64,000 nt of DNA from positions 248,001 through 312,000 of the forward strand of contig JAJDTU010000005.1 of assembly GCA_022826965.1 (NCBI GenBank), given 5' to 3'. This DNA is from Dehalococcoidia bacterium. Lineage in GTDB: Bacteria > Chloroflexota > Dehalococcoidia > Bin125. The position numbers and the translations under genes were made by a program. Below the pieces are notes generated by a model. It was not told the origin of the DNA and ran no database searches. It saw only the letters and a list, made by a program, of their open reading frames with translations. Below are positions 33,839 through 43,135 of the stretch, piece by piece. The number at the start of each line of letters is the position of its first letter. The first letter of the stretch is position 1.

Positions 33839-34945
33839 ATGAGCCGACGCAACGCCCTCAGAATCTCAATCCTCTCTGCCGCGGTCGCCGCCGCCATCAC
33901 AGCGGCGGCATTCCTCGCGCTCGACGAGCGGCCACCCGCCGAGCCGGCGCACAGCGCCGCGGAGATTCGCACCGAGCCGGCGCTGCTCTCTGGCGAGCTG
34001 CGCTCGCCCGAGGCGCCCACCTTCCCGCCGACGTTCGCTGAACCCACCACGACCACGGTGGACTGGTCTGCGATCTACGCGAGGGCCGTCCCCTCCCTGG
34101 TATCGGTCACGACTGACAGGGGCACAGGATCCGGCTTCTTCGTCAGCAAGAACGGTCACATAATCACCAACCTCCACGTCGTCGCAGACGGCGAGGACGT
34201 GCGTGTTCGCACGCAACAGGGCCGAGACCTCGACGCAGACCTCGTCGCCAGGGATGTCGGCAACGATCTCGCCTTGCTCAAGGTCGACCCTGCCGGAGTC
34301 GCAATCACGGTGCCGCTCTTTGCCAGCATCGATGAGGTTCGTGTTGGGGACCCGGTGGGCGCTCTGGGCGCGCCGTTCGGGCTGCCCAACACTTTGACCG
34401 TGGGTATTGTCTCCGCCCTGGACCGCCAGCGCGGCAACCGACCGCAGGCCTGGGAACCCCTGCGCGCCATGATCCAGACCGATGCGGCGCTCAATCCCGG
34501 CAACTCCGGCGGGATGCTCGTTGACGGTCGCGGCCGCGTGGTCGGCATCCCGACGCAAATCGAGAGCAGCGTCCGCTCCTCTTCCGGCATCGGATTCGCG
34601 GTCAGCGTCGAGACGCTGTTGCGATCGCTTCCCACAATGCTCGACGGCCGAGACGTCGAGCGCACGTTCCTCGGCGTTTCGCTCGATCAGTCGACGGGTC
34701 GGATCCGGATCGAGGACGTCTACTGCGACTCGGCCGCCGACCTGGCCGACGTACGCGCTGGCGACCAGCTGATTGCGATCAACGACCAATCGGCAGACAC
34801 CGTCGACGAGCTGGTCGACGTCCTCGCTTCAATCACGCCCGGCGACGAGATCACGATCACGGTTCAGCGGAGCTGGCGTCGCCTCGAACTCGAGACGACT
34901 GCCAAAGCCTGGCCGACGACCCCGCTGAGCGCCGGCTGCGGCTAG
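33839..34945 (+). CDS. HtrA/DegP-like serine protease with PDZ domain
   Basis: 368 residues. N-terminal signal anchor at about residues 8-27, Pro-rich linker, trypsin-like domain with triad His113 ('ITNLHVVADG'), Asp143 ('GNDLALLKVD') and Ser223 ('LNPGNSGGMLVDG'), and a single PDZ domain ('YCDSAADLADVRAGDQLIAI'). An extracytoplasmic quality-control or regulatory protease, membrane-tethered. The 3' end overlaps the convergent MFS gene by 4 bp (CTAG). It follows the Tat-exported protein by 54 bp, so both may serve the cell envelope. Confidence 0.93.
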   Translation: MSRRNALRISILSAAVAAAITAAAFLALDERPPAEPAHSAAEIRTEPALLSGELRSPEAPTFPPTFAEPTTTTVDWSAIYARAVPSLVSVTTDRGTGSGFFVSKNGHIITNLHVVADGEDVRVRTQQGRDLDADLVARDVGNDLALLKVDPAGVAITVPLFASIDEVRVGDPVGALGAPFGLPNTLTVGIVSALDRQRGNRPQAWEPLRAMIQTDAALNPGNSGGMLVDGRGRVVGIPTQIESSVRSSSGIGFAVSVETLLRSLPTMLDGRDVERTFLGVSLDQSTGRIRIEDVYCDSAADLADVRAGDQLIAINDQSADTVDELVDVLASITPGDEITITVQRSWRRLELETTAKAWPTTPLSAGCG

Positions 34946-36324
34946 CGGTCGTCCTGCGACACTCGCAGCCAATCCTCTCTCGAGACATCGGCGTACATCT
35001 GCCGCCTCCACAGCCACCAGCGCACCCGCGGCGTCGAGAGCGCCAGCAGCGCGCAGCCGAGCAGGCAGGCGCCCATTATCAGCAGTCCCCAGCGCGCTCC
35101 GATCGAATCGGCCAGGGTTCCGGCCAGTAGCGCGCCGATCAGGATTGTGCCCAGCACGAGGTTCATCAGGGTCAACGCCTGGCCGCGCATGTGCTGAGGT
35201 GCGTGGGCCAGCAGCGCCAGATTGGCCACCGACACCATGTTGTTGACGCAGGCGCTGCCGAAGAACACACAAAACGCCACCACCGCCAGGTGCGGAGCCT
35301 GCGACAACACGGTCAGCGCGATACCGCCGATCACAATGATGCCCAGCATCATGGCGTTCGGCGATCGGATCTCCCGCATCGATGCGATTACGACCGATCC
35401 GAGGGTTGCTCCGACGCCGCCCACTGCGACGAGATAGCCAACCCACGATCGGTGCTGGTCCAGCTCCTCGATCACGATCAGCGGGACCATCACGCCCTCG
35501 TAGGGCTGCAGGAAAATGAACAGCACTGCCGAGATACCGATCACGGCAACGGGCCAGCGCGCTTCTATCGCCCACTTGGCCCCGGCCGTGAAAGTTCGCC
35601 ACAGCGAACGTGCGGCGTCCGGATCGGGCTGGTGCGGTTCTTCCCGTGTCCGAATCAGAATCACCATGATCGCCGAGGCCAGGTTCAAGACGGTCATCAG
35701 TCCGAAGATCCAGGTGAAGTCGGCGAACATGAGCAGCAGACCCGCCAGGAGCGCGCCGCCGATCCTCATCGACGTTTGACCGGTCTGAGAGAGAGCCATC
35801 GCCGACCGCAGGTGCAGCTGCTCGACCATGTGGGGGAGCATCGCCCGACGCGTCGGGTGGAAGAATCCCGTGCTGGAGCCCGACACGACGGCGAGGACGA
35901 TGACCTGCCAGCCTTCCGCCAGATCCAGCAACAACAGGAGGAACAACAGACCCGAGGACACGATGTTGGCCGTGAGCGCACCGACGAGGACACGGCGATG
36001 CGGGAAGCGATCGATGATGATCCCGGCGATCGGAGCCAACACGAGCGTGGGCGCCATGTACGCAGCCAACACCACACCCAGCAGGAAGGCGGAGCCGGTC
36101 AACTCAACGATTAGTACCGGTCGCGCGACGGTCTCCAACCAGAGCGCGGCGGAGCGAACGAACACCATCAGCCACAGCACGCGGAAGTCGCGATAGCCGA
36201 ACGGCGCAAACGTCTCGCCGTGGACCAACCCGAACAACCGCCTCCCGGAAGGGGCAGTCGATTGGCCGTCGGAATCAGAACTCACAAAGCTGCTCGGCTG
36301 CCGGCAGGCAAAAGAGCCCGCCAA
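34942..36324 (-). CDS. MFS transporter (MFS_3/EntS-like), paralogue 1
   Basis: Up to 460 residues, about 12 helices. Opening 'FAPFGYRDFRVLWLMVFVRS', then 'AGIIIDRFPHRRVLVGALTA' (A-motif variant), 'FHPTRRAMLPHMV' and 'SMRIGGALLAGLLLMFADF'. These match the enterobactin-exporter-like MFS_3 group. The start is uncertain: the longest frame begins at TTG 36324, and other TTG codons lie closer to the conserved region. The neighbour at 36418 is a close paralogue on the same strand, so a tandem duplication is likely. Exported substrate unknown. Confidence 0.85.
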   Translation of the reverse strand: MAGSFACRQPSSFVSSDSDGQSTAPSGRRLFGLVHGETFAPFGYRDFRVLWLMVFVRSAALWLETVARPVLIVELTGSAFLLGVVLAAYMAPTLVLAPIAGIIIDRFPHRRVLVGALTANIVSSGLLFLLLLLDLAEGWQVIVLAVVSGSSTGFFHPTRRAMLPHMVEQLHLRSAMALSQTGQTSMRIGGALLAGLLLMFADFTWIFGLMTVLNLASAIMVILIRTREEPHQPDPDAARSLWRTFTAGAKWAIEARWPVAVIGISAVLFIFLQPYEGVMVPLIVIEELDQHRSWVGYLVAVGGVGATLGSVVIASMREIRSPNAMMLGIIVIGGIALTVLSQAPHLAVVAFCVFFGSACVNNMVSVANLALLAHAPQHMRGQALTLMNLVLGTILIGALLAGTLADSIGARWGLLIMGACLLGCALLALSTPRVRWWLWRRQMYADVSREDWLRVSQDDR

Positions 36325-36417
36325 ACGTGTCGATCCTCACACATTGCAGATCATTCTATGAGCTCAGGCCCGTCCGCTCAGGGCAGACCGGGGAGCCAGC
36401 GGCACCGGACAGTGAAT

Positions 36418-37644
36418 CTAGGTCGCTGTGGGCTCGTCTTCCGAAACGCGCCTCGCGAGTGGTGTCGCGAGCAGGATGACGGCGCAGACGGCGAGGCAAA
36501 CGCCCATGGTTAGCAGTCCGGTCCTCGCGCCGAGCAGGTCGGCGAGGCCGCCGGTGAGCAAGGCGCCGACGAGGATCATTCCCCTCGCGATGTTCATCAG
36601 GCTGACGGCGCGCCCGGCCATCCCCTCCGTCGCCTGGGCGAGCAGCGTGAGGTTGGCCAGCGACATGACATTGGTCGAGCAGGCGGCAGCGACGAAGACG
36701 CAGATTCCGACGACAACAAGATGCGGAGCTCCCGACATGACGGCCAGCGCGAGTCCGGATGCAAGCAGCAACGCGGCCATCAGGCGGCCTGGCGCCGGGA
36801 TCGTACGCCAGCCGGCGAGCAATAGCGAGCCTCCCGCCGCGCCGACGCCGCCTATGGCAATCAGATAGCCAACCCATGACTTGGGTTCGCCGAGCACGTC
36901 CAGGACCATCAGCGGCACGAACACACCCTGATAGGGCACGAGGAAGATGAACATCACGATCGAGATCAGCAGCACGGCCAGCGGCCAGCGCGCCTCGAAC
37001 GCCCAGCGAACGCCAGCCAGGGTCTGTCGCAGTAACGACCCCCCGGCTCTGGCGGCAGATGCCCCTGCCGCGCCCCGTGTCCGTATCAGCGAGGTGCAGA
37101 CCACGGCTCCGACATAAATGCCGGTCATGGCCCCGTAGATCCAGACGAAGTCGGCGAAGTGAAGCAGCAGACCGGCCAGCAACGCCCCGCCGATGCGCAT
37201 CGAGGTGTTGGCGGTCTGAGACAACGCCACCGCGGACCGAAGCGCCGACTCAGGCACCATCGAGGGCAGAATCGCCTGGCGAGCCGGCTGGAAGAACGCA
37301 ATGTTGACACCGGCGGCCGCTGCGAGTGCAATCACGTGCCACGCTTCGGCAAGGTCGAACAGCAGGAGCGCGAACAGCGCCCCGGTCGCCAGAACGTTAC
37401 CGGCTTGCGACGCGACCAGCACGATTCGGCGCGGATATCGATCGACGACCGCTCCGGCGACCAGGCCCAGCACAAGGTTGGGCGCCATTCGCGCAGCCAG
37501 CACGGCGCCGAGCAGGAAGGCGGAGTCAGTGAGTTCGGTGATCAGAACCGGTCGGGCGACCTGATCGAGCCAGAGTGCCCCGGAGCGCAGGAAGATCGCC
37601 AGCCAGAGGACGCGGAAGTCGCGCGAGGCGAAGGGGGCGAACAT
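36418..37644 (-). CDS. MFS transporter (MFS_3/EntS-like), paralogue 2
   Basis: 408 residues, about 12 helices. 'FAPFASRDFRVLWLAIFLRS', 'AGAVVDRYPRRIVLVASQAG', 'FFQPARQAILPSMV' and 'SMRIGGALLAGLLLHFADF' align residue by residue with the gene at 34942-36324, marking a tandem duplication. The ATG at 37644 has no strong ribosome-binding site. The pair may export related compounds or work as alternatives. Neighbours give no substrate clue. Confidence 0.87.
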   Translation of the reverse strand: MFAPFASRDFRVLWLAIFLRSGALWLDQVARPVLITELTDSAFLLGAVLAARMAPNLVLGLVAGAVVDRYPRRIVLVASQAGNVLATGALFALLLFDLAEAWHVIALAAAAGVNIAFFQPARQAILPSMVPESALRSAVALSQTANTSMRIGGALLAGLLLHFADFVWIYGAMTGIYVGAVVCTSLIRTRGAAGASAARAGGSLLRQTLAGVRWAFEARWPLAVLLISIVMFIFLVPYQGVFVPLMVLDVLGEPKSWVGYLIAIGGVGAAGGSLLLAGWRTIPAPGRLMAALLLASGLALAVMSGAPHLVVVGICVFVAAACSTNVMSLANLTLLAQATEGMAGRAVSLMNIARGMILVGALLTGGLADLLGARTGLLTMGVCLAVCAVILLATPLARRVSEDEPTAT

Positions 37645-37733
37645 GCCCGCTTCGCGGCGACGGAGAACCGTCCGACGCCTGCCGCCGGTCGAAGATGAGC
37701 CCGTCGTGACGGAGGCCGCGGTCTACTCCCGAC

Positions 37734-38441
37734 CTACTCGTTGTCGGCGTAGGGTGCTCGGCCCTGCATGACGTTGAGCAGACCCTGCCGCGTGAAGTCA
37801 TCCGACTTCGCGAAGTTGATGATCACGCGCTCCCGATCTTCGACGGCTTGCGCCGCGGCGGCGACCTCGGGCGCGATGTCGTGCGGGATTCCGCTCACGC
37901 CATGCTTGTCGGCATGCAGCAGATCGCCCGGATGCACCGTCATGCCGCCGACCGTGACCGGCTGGCCGATCTCGACGATGTGCACGTACGCATGCGAGAC
38001 CAGGATCTCCTTCGAGAGGAACTGGAATCCGATCTCTTCGACTTCGTCGAGGTCGCGCACGCCGCCGTCCGTGATCAGCCCGATCGCTCCGAGCGCCTTG
38101 TGGATGTTCCCGTTCACCTCGCCCCAGAAGGAGCCGATCGGCGGCTGATCGAGGTCCTGGATCACGATGATCCGAGGCTCGGGGATCGACTCGATATGCG
38201 CCCACCAGTCCGGTGCGGCCTTCGTCTCCGGATCGTCGCCGGGCGGAATCGATGCGCGGATCTTGCACGTCGCGGCATACCCCACGATCGGATCCATGTC
38301 GGGGAATCGGCAGACGATATCCGGTGTCATGAATCCGGTCGCGCGGCTCTGGACATCGAACGTCTCGATCGCATTCGCGATCGCCGGCGACGGCCAGGCT
38401 CGCAAGTCTGCCAGTTGTGCTTCACTCAGCGGTTCAGTCAT
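37734..38441 (-). CDS. RraA-family protein (HMG aldolase-like)
   Basis: 235 residues. RraA/4-hydroxy-4-methyl-2-oxoglutarate aldolase fold: 'SPAIANAIETFDVQSRATGF', 'NIHKALGAIGLITDGGVRDL' with the substrate-binding Arg and metal Asp, and 'VHPGDLLHADKHGVSGIP'. In plants and pseudomonads such proteins cleave 4-hydroxy-4-methyl-2-oxoglutarate or decarboxylate oxaloacetate; E. coli RraA instead inhibits RNase E. The intact catalytic 'DGGVRD' favours an aldolase/decarboxylase. Located 58 bp downstream of the Crp-like regulator on the same strand. Confidence 0.88.
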   Translation of the reverse strand: MTEPLSEAQLADLRAWPSPAIANAIETFDVQSRATGFMTPDIVCRFPDMDPIVGYAATCKIRASIPPGDDPETKAAPDWWAHIESIPEPRIIVIQDLDQPPIGSFWGEVNGNIHKALGAIGLITDGGVRDLDEVEEIGFQFLSKEILVSHAYVHIVEIGQPVTVGGMTVHPGDLLHADKHGVSGIPHDIAPEVAAAAQAVEDRERVIINFAKSDDFTRQGLLNVMQGRAPYADNE

Positions 38442-38499
38442 TGAGCACCCTTTGCTGCGCTGTTCGGGCTGGTTGAGGCGGGAGAGTACGAAGTTGGCG

Positions 38500-39225
38500 C
38501 TACTGCGTCAGGGAGAATTCCCGTTCCAGCTCCGCGGGGTTGAGAATCGTCACCCGCTGTCGGTTCACGTCAACGATGTTCTGCTTGCGCCACTGCTGGA
38601 GTTGTTTGTTCACCGCCACTCGAGACGCGCCGATCATGTTCGCCAACTCCTGCTGCGAGACGCGCAGGCCGATGTCGATCCCGTCGTCGGTCTCTTCTCC
38701 GTGCTCCTCCGCGATCGAGAGCAGGCGGCGCGCCAGCCGACCGGGAACGTCCAGCAGGTATGCGTCCTGGATCGACTGGTTGGTCGCTCGCAACCGGGCA
38801 ACCAGCACGTCGATGATCGCGCGTTGCGCCTCGGGATGTCGGTCGAGCACGGAGAGGAAGTCGTGCCGGCTCAGACTGACGGCCTCCGTGTCCTCGATCG
38901 TCGTGGCCGAGGCGGATCGCGGAAAATCGTCGAGCAACGACATCTCGCCGAGCAAGTCGTACTTCCGGTGCACGGCGAGCACGACCTCTCGGCCATCGAG
39001 CGAGGGGATGAATATCTTCACGGCCCCTTTGAGCACGATGTAGAGCGTCGCGCCTTCGTCGCCCTCGTGGAAGATGTCGGTGTGCGCCCGGTAACGAACC
39101 GGTCGCAGCTTGGATGCCAGGTCCAGGAGCATCGGTCGCGGCATCCCGCGGAAGAGCACCACATTCAATAGCAAGTCGAGCGCTTCATTGGACCGATCGG
39201 AGCCGGAGGTTCTTCTAGAGGTCAT
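38500..39225 (-). CDS. Crp/Fnr-family transcriptional regulator
   Basis: 241 residues. Cyclic-nucleotide-type sensor: 'YRAHTDIFHEGDEGATLYIV', 'GREVVLAVHRKYDLLGEMSL', then dimer helix and a winged helix ('VSQQELANMIGASRVAVNKQ'). No cysteine cluster for Fe-S sensing is seen, so a Crp-like nucleotide ligand fits better than Fnr. The ATG at 39225 gives the usual N-terminus; the frame upstream overlaps the divergent crotonase gene. It may control the divergent gene at 39325 or the RraA gene downstream, inferred from position. Confidence 0.9.
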   Translation of the reverse strand: MTSRRTSGSDRSNEALDLLLNVVLFRGMPRPMLLDLASKLRPVRYRAHTDIFHEGDEGATLYIVLKGAVKIFIPSLDGREVVLAVHRKYDLLGEMSLLDDFPRSASATTIEDTEAVSLSRHDFLSVLDRHPEAQRAIIDVLVARLRATNQSIQDAYLLDVPGRLARRLLSIAEEHGEETDDGIDIGLRVSQQELANMIGASRVAVNKQLQQWRKQNIVDVNRQRVTILNPAELEREFSLTQ

Positions 39226-39324
39226 GGCAAACTCCGACTGCAGTCTAGGCGCATGTCCGCTGCAAGCTAATACGATGGCGGAGATCCACGGAACTCGCAG
39301 CGATTCCGTCCAGCGGAAGTGTCC

Positions 39325-40128
39325 ATGCCTGAAACCATCGCCATCGAACGGGTCGGACGCGTCGCCCGCGTCACGCTCAACCGACCGGAAAAACTCAACG
39401 CCATCTCCCGTCAGCTCCAGCGAGAGCTGATCGAGGTCCTGGTCGAGGCCGAGCGCGACGACGCAATCCACGTGGCGCTCGTGTCCGGCGCGGGCCGCGC
39501 CTTCAGCGCCGGCTACGACTTGACCGGAGGCTCAGGCGTGGCCGCCAGCCAGTCGTCGGCCATCGCACGCGACCGCGACGGACTCGAAGAACTGAGTCGT
39601 AACTGGCTAAGGATCTGGGACCTGCGTTTGCCAGTGATCGCCAGGGTGCACGGCCACTGTCTCGCCGGCGGTACTCAGATGGCGACCATCTGCGACGTCA
39701 CGTTCGTGGCCGAGGACGCCCGCGTCGGCGCACCGCAGCTCCCGTTGGGAGCTGGCTTCGTCGCCTCGTACTGGGCCTGGCAGGTCGGTGCCAAGCGGGC
39801 CAAGGAGTTCTTCTTCCCCGTCGGCAGCATGATCTCCGGCCGCGAAGCAGCCGAGATCGGCCTGTTTAATCGTGCGCTACCGGCCGACGAACTGGATCAG
39901 TTCGTCGACGATTACGTCGAGTGGGTCGCCAGGACGCCGAAGGAAATCCTGATATTGCAAAAGAAGGCGATCAACCGCACCCAGGAGGTCCAGGGCTTCC
40001 GCGAGGCGATGATGAGCGGAGTCGAGATCGACGCGATCGCGCACTTCTCCGATCCCGTGCTGGCGATCAATCGATCGATCAAGGAGCGCGGCCTGCGCGC
40101 CACCCTCGATGAGTTCCACCGGCAATAG
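39325..40128 (+). CDS. crotonase-family protein lacking both catalytic Glu
   Basis: 267 residues. Crotonase core and oxyanion-hole parts are intact ('RAFSAGYDLTGGS', 'VHGHCLAGGTQMATICDVTF'). However, the positions of the two hydratase glutamates are Gln118 ('GGTQ') and Gln138 ('VGAPQLPLGAG'), 20 residues apart as in real hydratases. Hydration by the normal route is therefore unlikely. The fold also supports hydrolysis, decarboxylation, dehalogenation and isomerisation. The ATG at 39325 follows GGAAG at 39315-39319. Overlaps the next gene by 20 bp. Confidence 0.88.
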   Translation: MPETIAIERVGRVARVTLNRPEKLNAISRQLQRELIEVLVEAERDDAIHVALVSGAGRAFSAGYDLTGGSGVAASQSSAIARDRDGLEELSRNWLRIWDLRLPVIARVHGHCLAGGTQMATICDVTFVAEDARVGAPQLPLGAGFVASYWAWQVGAKRAKEFFFPVGSMISGREAAEIGLFNRALPADELDQFVDDYVEWVARTPKEILILQKKAINRTQEVQGFREAMMSGVEIDAIAHFSDPVLAINRSIKERGLRATLDEFHRQ

Positions 40129-40600
40129 GGGCAATCGCGAACAGCCGAGCTCGCTCGAAGAGGCGCGCCTGCCTCTGGATCACGCGGCGTTGCTGCTGGC
40201 GATCGCCGACGGTCTGTGCGCCATCGGCCAGTTGCGAACCGGCGCCCGCTCGGGACAGTTCTCGATCTTCAACTTCCTCCTGCGGTGCGCTCCGGACGAC
40301 GAATACGAGGCGCCTGACGAGCGGACGACCTACGTCCTGCTGATGCAAGCCGGCATCGTTCGCCGGCACGGCTGGTACGCCCACTTCTGGCTACCTGAGG
40401 ACGAACACCCGTTGCGGATCGCAGTTCCGGCCCCGATCGGCAAATCCTGGCACTGGCATGACGACGTTGTGGAAATCAGCAAACGACTGGATGCGTCCGA
40501 GACCTGGACGCAGGCGGTCGGGCGCAGCGTGGAAGAGCAGGTGGCCTGGTTCCGGGCGGCGCTGGAGTCGGCGGAGATCGTCAGAGCATCGAAGGCGTAG
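40109..40600 (+). CDS. unknown protein, 163 residues
   Basis: Not recognised. The sequence is rich in Trp and His in the middle ('RRHGWYAHFWLPEDEHPLRI', 'GKSWHWHDDVVEISKRL') and lacks a signal or membrane segment. The start overlaps the crotonase gene by 20 bp, and the 3' end overlaps the convergent CaiB/BaiF gene by 20 bp. Reading frame and composition look coding. A CoA- or ligand-binding accessory role is possible but unsupported. Confidence 0.6.
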   Translation: MSSTGNRGNREQPSSLEEARLPLDHAALLLAIADGLCAIGQLRTGARSGQFSIFNFLLRCAPDDEYEAPDERTTYVLLMQAGIVRRHGWYAHFWLPEDEHPLRIAVPAPIGKSWHWHDDVVEISKRLDASETWTQAVGRSVEEQVAWFRAALESAEIVRASKA

Positions 40601-41867
40601 GCGCCATCTCTGAGGCGAGCGGGACGCCCTCGGGCTGTGTGGCGATGATGCCGTCCGCTTCAAGCCGCGCTCGCTCTTCAGGCGACATGCCGAGCAGTCC
40701 GCCCAACACCTCGTCGTTGTGCTGGCCGAACTCAGGGGCGGGAGCGAGAATGCAGGGCCCGGCGCCGTCGCTGCGCCATAACCAGCCGTGCACCGACCAG
40801 ATGCCCACCTCGGGATGCCGCAGCGGCTCGTAGAATCCCCTGGCCTTCAGGTGCGGCTCGCGGATCACTTCAAGCATCTTCCAGACCGGCGAGGACGGAA
40901 TTCGCTCGGCATGCAGCGCGGCGAAGACATCGGTCTTGGCCTTCGTCGATGTCCACGTGCCCACCAGTTCGTCAAGTTCCGCGCGGTGTTCCCAGCGCAG
41001 AATCTGATCGGAGAACTCGGGGCGCTCGCCCCACTCCGGCGAGCCCATCGCCCGCTTCAGACCCTCCCACTCGCCGTCGGTCCGCACGCAGATCGCGATC
41101 CATTCGTCGTCCCCGGCGCAGGGATACACGTTGTGCGGCGACAGCCAGTCGTGTCCGGTCCCCATGTGCTCGGGCAGGCGCTGGTTCATCGACCAGTCCA
41201 TGTAGAACTCGCCCAACAGCGCCGACATCACTTCCCGCTGCGCGAGGTCGATGTACTGACCCTTGCCCGTCCGCTTGCGCTGAATCAGCGCCGTCGCGAC
41301 CGCCGCCGCCGCGCAGATTCCGGCGATCGGGTCGCCGTAGGAGATGCCGCTCTTGTAAGGCACGCCGTCGTCGCCGTAGCCCGAGGTCGAGGTCATGCCG
41401 CTCATCATCTCGATGATCGGGCCGTAGCCAACAGCGTCCTTCTCCGGACCCGTCTTGCCGAAGCCGGCCATGCCGACCACGATGATGTCGTCCTTCTGCT
41501 GGCGCAGCCAGTCGTAGGTCAGACCGAGATTGTCCATCACGTCGGTGCGGTAGTTCTCGATCACGACGTCGCAATGAGGCAGCAGCTTCGCGAAGACTTG
41601 CTTGCCCGCTTCCGAGCCCAGATCGAGTGTCAGTGACTTCTTGTTGCGGCTGTACTCGTGCAGGTAGAAGTTGGTGTTCCACCAACGTTCGCCCAGGGCA
41701 ACCGGCGGAGGGATCAGGGTCCGGATGTTGTCCCAGGCGCGCGGCGACTCGATCTTGATCACCTCAGCGCCCTGGTCGGCGAGGATCTTGGCCGCGTACG
41801 GGCCGGCCCAGATCATCGTCAGGTCGGCGACGCGCACGCCGCTCAGCGGACGGCCCGGATCAAACAT
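40581..41867 (-). CDS. CaiB/BaiF CoA-transferase, array member A
   Basis: 428 residues. Opening 'LSGVRVADLTMIWAGPYAAK', then 'DQGAEVIKIESPRAWDNI'. The position of the catalytic Asp in formyl-CoA transferase is Glu212 ('GQYIDLAQREVMS'). Many family members have Glu here and their chemistry is less certain. The start overlaps the stop of the upstream transferase gene by one base (TGATG), so subunits A and B are co-translated and probably form one complex. The substrate acid is unknown. Confidence 0.9.
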   Translation of the reverse strand: MFDPGRPLSGVRVADLTMIWAGPYAAKILADQGAEVIKIESPRAWDNIRTLIPPPVALGERWWNTNFYLHEYSRNKKSLTLDLGSEAGKQVFAKLLPHCDVVIENYRTDVMDNLGLTYDWLRQQKDDIIVVGMAGFGKTGPEKDAVGYGPIIEMMSGMTSTSGYGDDGVPYKSGISYGDPIAGICAAAAVATALIQRKRTGKGQYIDLAQREVMSALLGEFYMDWSMNQRLPEHMGTGHDWLSPHNVYPCAGDDEWIAICVRTDGEWEGLKRAMGSPEWGERPEFSDQILRWEHRAELDELVGTWTSTKAKTDVFAALHAERIPSSPVWKMLEVIREPHLKARGFYEPLRHPEVGIWSVHGWLWRSDGAGPCILAPAPEFGQHNDEVLGGLLGMSPEERARLEADGIIATQPEGVPLASEMAPTPSML

Positions 41868-43087
41868 CAGATCGCATCCAGTTCCCGCAGGCGGACGAGG
41901 TCCTCGCGTTCGTAGCCCAGCTCGCCATGGATGATTTCCACGTTGTGCTCGCCCAACGTCGGCGCGGCGCCCATCTTCCACTCGTGCTCGTTACTCAGCC
42001 AGAGCCGGCCCGGGTAGGTCAACTGACCCGCTCGCTCGTCGTCGCGCTGTGCGAAGAAGTTGCGCTCCTGCATGTGCTCAGAGTTGGCCAGGTCTTCGAA
42101 CGTCGCGACAAAGCCGAACGGCACGCGATGCTCGATGCCCTTCTCCATCAGGCCCTGTCGCGTCTGCCCGCTGAACCAGCCATACAGGATCGCCATCAGT
42201 TCATCGTTGTTGATTAGGCGGTTGCCGGGATCGGAGAACCGTTCATCCTGCAGCTCGGGCAGGCCAACCGCCGTCGCGAACCCGGGATAGTTGCGCGGCA
42301 GGGCGCAGATGCCGCCGTATCCGTCGGAGATCTCGTAGATGCCCCAGAGTGCGTTCAGGAAGTTACCTCCGCGCTGCGTCTCGATCCCCAGCTGCGACGC
42401 GCGGTTGTGGAACGCTTCGGCCATCGCCGCGTACGTCTCCTGCATCGACAGGTCGATGTACGAACCTTGCTCATGGATCACCGCGCCATAGTAGGCCGAC
42501 GAAACCGCGGCGAACGCATTCAGCCCGGCCTGATAGGACGGCTGCGATCCACCGTTCTTCAACGGCGTTCGAGCCGGATGACCCGTCAGCCACATCTGAC
42601 CGCTGGCTGCGTAGAGGGTCAGCTCGGTCGCGGGCAGGTTCGCGTTCGGCCCGGTTTGACCGAAGGGTGTGATCGAAATCATCACCATCGCAGGATTGTC
42701 CTTCGACAGCTCCTCGTAACCCAGTCCGCGCTCCGCCAGGTAGCCGGGCTCGAACGATTCGATCACAATCTCCGCCGACTCAGCCAGTTCCCGCAGGATC
42801 TCGCGGCCGTCCGACGTCTCCAGGTTCAGGGTCACCGACCGCTTGTCCCCGTTCAGATAGAGGAACAAGCCGCTGGTCTCGTCGTCGGGCAGGTCGTCGG
42901 GCCAGGGTCCGAACGCGCGCGAGGGATCGCCAGTGGTGCGTTCAACCTTGACCACGTCGGCGCCGAGCGCAGCCAGCCAGCGACCGGCGAACGGTCCGGA
43001 GATGCCCTCCGCCAGCTCCAGCACGCGCACGCCCGCGTACGGGCCCGGATCGTCGGAACCGTGCTCGCCGTTGGTGTGCTCGCTCAT
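41867..43087 (-). CDS. CaiB/BaiF CoA-transferase, array member B
   Basis: 406 residues. 'YAGVRVLELAEGISGPFAGR', 'LGADVVKVERTTGDPSRAFG', and Glu217 at the catalytic Asp position ('GSYIDLSMQETYAAM'). The ATG at 43087 is chosen because 'MSEHTNGEHGSDDPG' is a plausible short N-terminus. First gene of a minus-strand pair (B then A), divergent from the pair at 43136/44380 with only 48 bp between starts. It most likely shares a regulatory region with that pair. Confidence 0.9.
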   Translation of the reverse strand: MSEHTNGEHGSDDPGPYAGVRVLELAEGISGPFAGRWLAALGADVVKVERTTGDPSRAFGPWPDDLPDDETSGLFLYLNGDKRSVTLNLETSDGREILRELAESAEIVIESFEPGYLAERGLGYEELSKDNPAMVMISITPFGQTGPNANLPATELTLYAASGQMWLTGHPARTPLKNGGSQPSYQAGLNAFAAVSSAYYGAVIHEQGSYIDLSMQETYAAMAEAFHNRASQLGIETQRGGNFLNALWGIYEISDGYGGICALPRNYPGFATAVGLPELQDERFSDPGNRLINNDELMAILYGWFSGQTRQGLMEKGIEHRVPFGFVATFEDLANSEHMQERNFFAQRDDERAGQLTYPGRLWLSNEHEWKMGAAPTLGEHNVEIIHGELGYEREDLVRLRELDAI

Positions 43088-43135
43088 CGCTGGCAGTCTA
43101 TGAGCAGCCACGACTCCGTTCTAGACTGTCTGCGA

